Source: JBMDXB01 sp048594885 | Lineage (GTDB): Bacteria > Acidobacteriota > Vicinamibacteria > Vicinamibacterales > 2-12-FULL-66-21 | Length of the DNA stretch: 64,000 nt | Reading direction: 5' to 3' | Assembly: GCA_048594885.1 (NCBI GenBank) | Contig: JBMDXB010000041.1 | Coordinates: 186,001 to 250,000 of the forward strand | Part shown: in pieces, positions 55,792-61,208 of the stretch | Numbering within the stretch: the first letter of the stretch is position 1 | Layout: each line of letters opens with the position of its first letter | Program-made: the position numbers and the translations under genes | The notes under the pieces: generated by a model | Told to the model about the DNA's origin: nothing | Database searches by the model: none | Seen by the model: only the letters and a program-made list of their open reading frames with translations

Positions 55792-56954
55792 CCGACCACT
55801 GCCGTGCCGAAGTGCTTCCGCAGCACGAGCGCGACGGTGCCGCGCAGACGCGCTTCCGCACCTTCGCCGGCGGGAACGATCCGGGGCAGCTCGCCGGGAA
55901 TCCGCTCGGATACGCTCGCCTCGATGGCGGGCCCGACGATCGACCACGCCCGTGTCACTTCCCCGACGACGAGGATCAGCGCGGGTGCAAGTCCGGTGAT
56001 GAGCATCGCGATGCCTCTGCCCAGGTAAGTGCCCATCCGCTCGAGCGTGCGCCGGGCGGCGGCGTCACGCTGGTGCGCGAGCGTGACGAGGCCGTCGAAG
56101 GTGAGGCCCACGCCCTCCTCGGCCGGTGTTCGTGCTCGCCGCCTGCTGTCTGCGTACGCGCGCAGGGCCGCGGCATTTGACGCGTAAACTTCCCAGCACC
56201 CCCGGCGGCCGCAGCCGCACACCGGGCCGTCGTCGTCGAATGCGACGTGTCCGAACTCGCCGGCGAGACCCGATGCGCCGCGTACGAGCCGGCCGCCGCT
56301 GACGATTCCCGTGCCGATGCCTTCCGACACCGTGACGACGATGAGGTCGCGATGCTCGCCGTGCGTGCCGGCGGAGGCCTCGGCGATGGCGCAGGCGTTG
56401 GCGGCGTTTTCGAGCTCCACGGCGATGCCCGTCGCCTTTTCGATGGGCCCTTTGAGGTCGACGTCGCGCCATCCGAGATTGGCCGCCGACACCAGGCGCT
56501 GCCGCGCGTGATCGACACCGCCCGGCACCGTCACGCCGATGCCTTCGCACGTGAGCCGGGGATGCGCGTGCAGGAACGACTGCAGGCGTTCGCAGAGACC
56601 GCGTACGAACACCTCGGGCTGGCGGGCAGTCGGCAGGCCTTCGTAGGCGATCACGCGGCCATTCGGATCGGCAATCGCGATCGTCGTCTGAGTCGGACGG
56701 ATGTCAACGCCGAGGATGCGGGCGCGCTCGACGTTCACGTACAGCAGCCGCGGCTTGCGGCCGCGCACCGCGGGCCCGGCTGCGCCTTCCGTGACCCAGC
56801 GCTGCCGGATCAGTTCTTCGGTGATGAGCGAGACGGTGCTCCGCTGCAGCCCGGTCTGGCGGGCGAGCTCGGCGCGCGAGATCGGCTGCCGCGACCGGAT
56901 CAGGCTCAGGACGAGCCGCCGGTTCGCGGTGCCGAGGCTCTCGGGAGCCGCCAT
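55788..56954 (-). CDS. ROK family transcriptional repressor
   Basis: 388 aa. N-terminal helix-turn-helix (VLSLIRSRQPISRAELARQTGLQRSTVSLITEELIRQRWV), then the ROK fold: VGVDIRPTQTTIAI-like strand, GVTVPGGVD, GIGTGIVSGGRLVRGASGLAGEFGH and the zinc motif CGCGRRGCWEVYAS. ROK repressors such as XylR and NagC respond to sugars or sugar phosphates. ATG 56954 was chosen: it gives the usual family length and a 5-prime UTR from the predicted promoter. In-frame starts up to 57008 would lie in the operator. It heads the 17-kb array and faces the ThuA-like gene. Confidence 0.9.
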   Translation of the reverse strand: MAAPESLGTANRRLVLSLIRSRQPISRAELARQTGLQRSTVSLITEELIRQRWVTEGAAGPAVRGRKPRLLYVNVERARILGVDIRPTQTTIAIADPNGRVIAYEGLPTARQPEVFVRGLCERLQSFLHAHPRLTCEGIGVTVPGGVDHARQRLVSAANLGWRDVDLKGPIEKATGIAVELENAANACAIAEASAGTHGEHRDLIVVTVSEGIGTGIVSGGRLVRGASGLAGEFGHVAFDDDGPVCGCGRRGCWEVYASNAAALRAYADSRRRARTPAEEGVGLTFDGLVTLAHQRDAAARRTLERMGTYLGRGIAMLITGLAPALILVVGEVTRAWSIVGPAIEASVSERIPGELPRIVPAGEGAEARLRGTVALVLRKHFGTAVVG

Positions 56955-56991
56955 GGGTGCGGCGGGCAGAGGCAGCGTGGAATGCACTTTA

Positions 56992-57006
56992 GTTCGGCCA
57001 TCGAAC
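56992..57006. promoter_or_regulatory. Operator 1, GTTCG-N5-CGAAC
   Basis: Perfect 5-base arms at 56992-56996 and 57002-57006. It covers the predicted start point of the ROK transcript, where a bound repressor would block its own operon. Centre 84 bases from operator 2, equal to eight helical turns. Confidence 0.65.
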
Positions 57007-57033
57007 AATATGGCGCGCGGCGCGGCCTGTCAA
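57005..57033 (-). promoter_or_regulatory. Sigma-70-type promoter of the ROK array
   Basis: On the minus strand TTGACA (57033-57028), 17-base spacer, TATTGT (57010-57005). A perfect -35 and a 4-of-6 -10. The start point would fall inside operator 1, about 40 bases before the ROK ATG. Confidence 0.6.
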
Positions 57034-57048
57034 GGCACGGCACGTCGC

Positions 57049-57077
57049 TTGACAGCGCGGCGGAGGCTCACTACAGT
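57049..57077 (+). promoter_or_regulatory. Sigma-70-type promoter of the ThuA-like gene
   Basis: TTGACA (57049-57054), 17-base spacer, TACAGT (57072-57077). It mirrors the minus-strand promoter; the two -35 hexamers are 15 bases apart. Operator 2 overlaps the -10 and start point. Confidence 0.65.
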
Positions 57078-57090
57078 TCGACGTACGAAC
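57076..57090. promoter_or_regulatory. Operator 2, GTTCG-N5-CGAAC
   Basis: Perfect arms at 57076-57080 and 57086-57090, sharing the flanks A before and AA after with operator 1. It overlaps the -10/start of the ThuA-like promoter. Likely bound by the ROK repressor. Confidence 0.65.
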
Positions 57091-57096
57091 AAAATC

Positions 57097-57960
57097 ATGC
57101 CGAAACAGCTTCGTTTCTCAGCCCTCTTGTTCTGTCTCCTTGGCACCTGCGCGTTCGCCGGACTCCGGCTCGACCCCGCTGTTGCGGCGGCGGCACAGCG
57201 CTCCTCGCTGAAGGTGAATTGGTCGAAGGTTCGCGTGCTCGTCTACACGAAGAACGGCAAAGGGTACGTGCACGACAACATCCCGAACTCCATCGAGGCG
57301 ATCAAGGCGATGGGCCAGGAGCACACGTTTGCCGTCGACGCCTCGGACGACCCGGCCGTCTTCACCGACGAGAACCTCAAGAAGTACAACGCGCTGGTCT
57401 TCTCCAACACCAACAACGAGGTGTTCGACACCGACGCGCAGCGCGTCGCGCTGATGCGATTCGTGCAGGCAGGCGGCGGCTTCGCCGCGATCCACTCCGC
57501 CAGCGGCACCGAGCGCAAGTGGGACTGGTTCGCGTCGATGCTCGGCGCGCGGTTCCTGCGGCATCCGCCCTACCAGAAGTTCAACATCCGGATCCTCGAT
57601 CGCACGCATCCCTCGCTCGCGCATTTCGGAGAGACGTGGACCAAGGAAGACGAGTGTTATTACCTGACGCGCATGAACGTGAACATGCGCATCCTCGCCG
57701 TCAACGAACTCGGCCCGGTCAACGACCCGAAGGGGGAGAAGCCAGCGACGTTCGGCGACGTCTTCCCGTCAGTCTGGTATCAGGAGTTCGACGGCGGCCG
57801 GCAGTGGTACACGTCACTCGGCCATCACAAAGACGACTACACCAAGCCGGAGTTCAGGCAGCACATTCTCGGGGGGATCCAGTCCGTCGTCCGCAACACA
57901 CCGCTCGACTACGCGCGCGCCTACGCGAAGAGCCCCACGGACGAACCGCGGAAGCGATGA
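57097..57960 (+). CDS. Secreted ThuA-like protein
   Basis: 287 aa. Signal peptide MPKQLRFSALLFCLLGTCAFA. The ThuA (glutamine-amidotransferase-like) fold is visible as VRVLVYTKNGKGYVHDNIPNSIEAI, YNALVFSNTNNEVF, FVQAGGGFAAIHSAS and the C-terminal PSVWYQEFDGGRQWYTSLGHHKDDY. ThuA-like proteins are common in carbohydrate loci of Acidobacteriota and Planctomycetes; a role in disaccharide (3-keto sugar) use is suspected, not proven. Divergent from the ROK array with a shared control region, so it is probably induced by the same sugar. Confidence 0.88.
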   Translation: MPKQLRFSALLFCLLGTCAFAGLRLDPAVAAAAQRSSLKVNWSKVRVLVYTKNGKGYVHDNIPNSIEAIKAMGQEHTFAVDASDDPAVFTDENLKKYNALVFSNTNNEVFDTDAQRVALMRFVQAGGGFAAIHSASGTERKWDWFASMLGARFLRHPPYQKFNIRILDRTHPSLAHFGETWTKEDECYYLTRMNVNMRILAVNELGPVNDPKGEKPATFGDVFPSVWYQEFDGGRQWYTSLGHHKDDYTKPEFRQHILGGIQSVVRNTPLDYARAYAKSPTDEPRKR

Positions 57961-57969
57961 GCGGCGCGA

Positions 57970-58167
57970 TCAGGCGCGCGAGCCGCCCAGCAGGCGTCCC
58001 GGGAGCAGCACAATCCCGCGGAGCAGCGTAAACACGCCCTCGACGGCGATGCCGACGAGCCTGAAGGGCAGCAGGAGCAGCCAGACGATCGGATAGAGGA
58101 TGAGGGCGAGCAGCGCCAGCGGCCAGCAGACGACGAGCAGGATGCACCACAGCAGAAACTTCACCAT
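57970..58167 (-). CDS. Small hydrophobic membrane protein (65 aa)
   Basis: 65 aa. Almost entirely hydrophobic: FLLWCILLVVCWPLALLALILYPIVWLLLLPFRLVGIAVEGVF, then a positively charged end. One hairpin of two helices is likely. The sequence begins MVKFLLWC and ends GSRA*. No function is assigned. Convergent to the ThuA-like gene. Confidence 0.6.
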   Translation of the reverse strand: MVKFLLWCILLVVCWPLALLALILYPIVWLLLLPFRLVGIAVEGVFTLLRGIVLLPGRLLGGSRA

Positions 58168-58224
58168 ACCGGAGACTACGATCCGCAGGCGCTGAGGTTC
58201 AGTGCCATGCCGGCGTCCGGCCGA

Positions 58225-58602
58225 TCACCGCTCCCCGAGCCGCTCCTGGATCTCGAGGACCCGCATCTCGATGCCCTTGAGCTCCTTCAGCGTCTCGACC
58301 CGGTCCTTCGCGAGCTGGCGGTTCAACGCCATAACGGAAGCGATGACCACCCAGAAGCACGCGTTGACGCCGAGCCACACCGCCTTGAGCTGGCCCTCGA
58401 ACCACAGGCCGGCGCCGATCATCAGCACAATCGCCACGCCCAGCGCAGCGGAGTATCCGATCCTGAACGCCCACGCTCCGCTTCGCAGCGCCCGTTCTCT
58501 GTCCTGAATCATGGCTTCCACCTTTCGCCGGTATTCGCTCGCGGCGCCGAGGTCGGCCCCCGCGCGCTCGAGCAGCTTCTGCCGGAGCGTGTCATCATTC
58601 AT
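58225..58602 (-). CDS. Membrane protein coupled to an ECF sigma factor (possible anti-sigma)
   Basis: 125 aa. Cytoplasmic N-terminal 40 residues (LRQKLLERAGADLGAASEYRRKVEAMIQDRERALR), two helices (AFRIGYSAALGVAIVLMIGAGLWFEG; WLGVNACFWVVIASVMALN) and a C-terminal coiled-coil-like tail (KDRVETLKELKGIEMRVLEIQERLGE). Its start overlaps the ECF sigma stop by 8 bases, the usual place of an anti-sigma factor. A zinc anti-sigma motif is absent, so the role is inferred from context. Confidence 0.65.
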   Translation of the reverse strand: MNDDTLRQKLLERAGADLGAASEYRRKVEAMIQDRERALRSGAWAFRIGYSAALGVAIVLMIGAGLWFEGQLKAVWLGVNACFWVVIASVMALNRQLAKDRVETLKELKGIEMRVLEIQERLGER

Positions 58603-59143
58603 GGCCGTGACCTTCGAGCAGCGCGGCGAGCGCCTTCTTCGCGTGATGAATGCGTGACTTCACCGTTCCGGGCGGCACGCCGACGACGCTCGCGATCTCG
58701 TCTACCGTGAGCCCTTCGACGAACAGCAGCACCAGCACCTCGCGGTGACGGCGATCGAGCCGGTCGAGTCCCGCATGGACATCCAGCGCAGCGTCCGGGC
58801 GGAACGTGAAGTCCCTTTGCTCGATGGCGTCCGGCTCGTCGATCGTCTCTTCGGCGCGCGCCGAATCGTCCCTGATGTAATTGAGCGCCGTGCCGCGCGC
58901 CACGCGATACAGCCAGGTGCGCAGGGCCTCGGGCGCACGCAGCGCGCCGATCGTCCTGAACACCTTGATCCAGACCTCCTGGAGCACGTCCAGCGCCGCG
59001 TCCTCGTTTCCGAGCAGCTTCATCACGTAATAGAACAGCGGACACTCCATCTCGCCGACGAGCGTCTCGAACCCCTCTGCCTCGCCAAGCTGGCAGCGGT
59101 ACGCGATCCACGCATCTCTCGCCCGGCGGGCGGCGTCCGACAT
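58595..59143 (-). CDS. ECF RNA polymerase sigma factor
   Basis: 182 aa. Region 2: ECPLFYYVMKLLGNEDAALDVLQEVWIKVFRTIGALRAPEALRTWLYRVARGTALNYIRD. Region 4: GLDRLDRRHREVLVLLFVEGLTVDEIASVVGVPPGTVKSRIHHAKKALAALLEG, complete and intact. ATG 59143 (MSDAARRARDAW) was preferred; a start 39 bases upstream is possible and neither has a clear ribosome site. It forms an operon with the small membrane protein that overlaps its end. Target genes unknown. Confidence 0.9.
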   Translation of the reverse strand: MSDAARRARDAWIAYRCQLGEAEGFETLVGEMECPLFYYVMKLLGNEDAALDVLQEVWIKVFRTIGALRAPEALRTWLYRVARGTALNYIRDDSARAEETIDEPDAIEQRDFTFRPDAALDVHAGLDRLDRRHREVLVLLFVEGLTVDEIASVVGVPPGTVKSRIHHAKKALAALLEGHGHE

Positions 59144-59234
59144 GGCTGCTATAGAGTCCCAGAAAACGGGCCGCCGGTTCATCGCGGCGGGCGGCGGCCC
59201 TGGGCGTGGGCGGAAACGGGCGCGGTGGCGAGAC

Positions 59235-59957
59235 TTACCGGATGACCGGCGCGACCTGCTCGGGTGTGGTGATTCCCGGCGGCAACTCCATGATCTTGAT
59301 GTTGCGGAAGTGGATCTCGGCTCCTTCCGACTCGAGACAGAGATAGCCCTTCTTCTGCGTCGACTTGCTCACGCCGTTGACGAACACGCCGTTGACCGCG
59401 AGCTTGACGACGCCGTCGATCGCGACGACGTCGTAGGTGTTCCACTGGCCGCGGCCCTTCGCGCGCTCCTCGATCGACATGCTGCGCTCGCCTCGCGGGG
59501 TGTCGGGCACGGTCTTCACGCCGCCGACGCCGAACAGCTCGCCGTGAACGTAGGCGCTCGGCCGCGGGTTCCCTTCCTTGTCAGGATTCAGCTTCGGCCA
59601 CTCGAGCTCCAGCATCTGCACCTCGACGCCGTTCGGCAGCCGCGATTTCGGGTTGGGGTTCGCGTCGCTCCAGATGAAGACGCCGGAGTTGCCGCCCGGC
59701 TCCATGTGCATCCACTCGATGTGGAGGACGAAGTTCTCGTACTGCCGGTCGCTGCGCATGACCCCGATCGGACGGCCGCTGCAGATCAGCAGGCCGTCCT
59801 TGACGCGCCACGTGTCCTCCGCCGTGTTGACGTTCACCCATCCCGTCAGGTCGCGGCCGTTGAACAAGTCGCGGAACTGCGGCACTTGCCGCGCGTCGAT
59901 CCGTGCCGCCGCCAGCAGCAGGCCTGCCAGCAGCGTCGCGGTTCCAAGGCGTCTCAT
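59235..59957 (-). CDS. DUF1080 protein (3-keto-disaccharide hydrolase-like)
   Basis: 240 aa. Signal peptide (MRRLGTATLLAGLLLAAARIDA). The concanavalin-like domain starts FRDLFNGRDLTGW and contains DGLLICSGRPIGVMRSDRQYENFVLHIEWMHMEPGGNSGVFIW, GVEVQMLE, and a final block GYLCLESEGAEIHFRNIKIMEL. All are hallmark DUF1080 elements. Secreted; family members cleave 3-keto-glycosides. It shares that proposed area with the ThuA-like gene. Confidence 0.9.
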   Translation of the reverse strand: MRRLGTATLLAGLLLAAARIDARQVPQFRDLFNGRDLTGWVNVNTAEDTWRVKDGLLICSGRPIGVMRSDRQYENFVLHIEWMHMEPGGNSGVFIWSDANPNPKSRLPNGVEVQMLELEWPKLNPDKEGNPRPSAYVHGELFGVGGVKTVPDTPRGERSMSIEERAKGRGQWNTYDVVAIDGVVKLAVNGVFVNGVSKSTQKKGYLCLESEGAEIHFRNIKIMELPPGITTPEQVAPVIR

Positions 59958-59985
59958 CGGATTCCCTCCGCGCCGCGCGGGCGCG

Positions 59986-60522
59986 CTACTTCTTCGTCGC
60001 CGTGCCGTCCATGATCGTCGCCCACTTGCCCGGTGCCTCTTCCATCTCCCACTTGAAGGCGTAGGACTTCGGTGCCGTCTTCAGCACGAAGCGCGACTTG
60101 ACCTTCTTGCCGCCCATCGTCGATTCGTCCGTGAACGTCCACGTATCGCCGGCGATCGTGCCCTTCGGGACAGTGGCCATGTTCATCGGCGAGTTGTCGA
60201 TGCCGTAATAGGTGTACACCTTCTCGTCGGCGTTGTAGCCCATGATCGCCAGCCCCTTCGCCGTTCCCATCGGAGTCGTTCCCTGCGATCGGCACACCAC
60301 GGAGAAGCCGCCGTCGAACCACTCGCAGGTCTCCGTTCCGCTCGTCTTGCCGCCGGGACCGAACGGGCTCGGCTTCATCTCGCCGGTCATGCTCCAGGTG
60401 CCGACGAAGTAGTTCATCTTCTGATGGTCTGCCGTCGGTTTCGGCGCCTGCTGCGGCTGGGCGGTTGCGCCGGCGGCGCATACCAACAGCAGGGCTGCAA
60501 GCATGTGCATTGTCGTCCGCAT
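59986..60522 (-). CDS. DUF1579 family secreted protein
   Basis: 178 aa. Signal peptide MRTTMHMLAALLLVCAAGATA. Core blocks are MNYFVGTWSMTGEMKPSPFGPGGKTSGTETCEWFDGGFSVVCRS, GYNADEKVYTYYGIDNSP, and DTWTFTDES, matching lipocalin-like DUF1579 proteins. Two cysteines may pair. ATG 60522 has AAAGGAG upstream. Function unknown. Located 28 bases before the DUF1080 gene, perhaps in the same transcript. Confidence 0.8.
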   Translation of the reverse strand: MRTTMHMLAALLLVCAAGATAQPQQAPKPTADHQKMNYFVGTWSMTGEMKPSPFGPGGKTSGTETCEWFDGGFSVVCRSQGTTPMGTAKGLAIMGYNADEKVYTYYGIDNSPMNMATVPKGTIAGDTWTFTDESTMGGKKVKSRFVLKTAPKSYAFKWEMEEAPGKWATIMDGTATKK

Positions 60523-60652
60523 GGTCGCTCCTTTGTTGTTCGCTGGCATTCTGCAATAGCAGCGCGGCGCCGTAAAGCGCGCGGCACGATCGCGCTGCAG
60601 CATCACGGGGCGAAGAAGACGGCGTCTGGACCAGCCCGGTTGGCACTCTCTA

Positions 60653-61207
60653 CTAGAGCTGCGCGAGGAAGATCAAATGCTCGCGCAGCTTGACCTTCTT
60701 CACGTACTCCGCTTTGACGTCGCCGCCCATGCCGATCGCGGGGAAAAACCCGTAACACTCGTCCGCCGCGAGCGGACCGTGCTTCGGCAGGGCTTCCTTG
60801 AACAGGTCGGCCCACATGAAGATGCGCTGCGATTCGGGCCACACGACGTGAGCGCGGTGAAAGATGTCGAAGTCACCAACGAGCTCTCTGTCGAGAAGGT
60901 GTGGCGTGAAGCGATGGACCTTTGGTCCGTCGAGGATGAAGAGGTTCGCGAATGCGTCCCGCGCGAAGACGACTCCTTGACGCGGGACCAGCCGCCAGCC
61001 CATCGCGAGGGGCCCGAGGTCGTCCGGATCCGTGTGCCAGAAGAGGCCGTTCGCATAGCCCGCGAAGCCGTGGCTCTTCCAGACTTCGAGGAGCGCGTCC
61101 GGGACCGTGCCTTGCTTGGCCGCCAGATACTCGGCGCTCGGGACGCGCCCTTCGATGGGTGGGCCCAGCTCCCGCTCGAGAAGTGTGGAGATTGGCTCCT
61201 GACTCAC
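60653..61207 (-). CDS. GAD-like/DUF1851 protein, likely immunity to the adjacent nuclease toxin (Tdi1-like)
   Basis: 184 aa, soluble. PDALLEVWKSHGFAGYANGLFWHTDPDDLGPLAMGWR is the GAD-like start; GVVFARDAFANLFILDG leads to the DUF1851-type C terminus (DLFKEALPKHGPLAADECYGFFPAIGMGGDV). This pair of domains is that of Tdi1, the immunity protein to the Tde1 DNase of Agrobacterium. The GTG start has GGAG within the last codons of the toxin gene, one base after its stop. Role: neutralise the Ntox15-like domain next door. Confidence 0.8.
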   Translation of the reverse strand: MSQEPISTLLERELGPPIEGRVPSAEYLAAKQGTVPDALLEVWKSHGFAGYANGLFWHTDPDDLGPLAMGWRLVPRQGVVFARDAFANLFILDGPKVHRFTPHLLDRELVGDFDIFHRAHVVWPESQRIFMWADLFKEALPKHGPLAADECYGFFPAIGMGGDVKAEYVKKVKLREHLIFLAQL

Positions 61208-61208
61208 G

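Noticed and set aside
56955..57008. Upstream TTG or GTG starts for the ROK regulator
   Set aside because: TTG 57008 lies upstream of the predicted transcription start and inside operator 1; none has a ribosome site, and the ATG gives normal family length.
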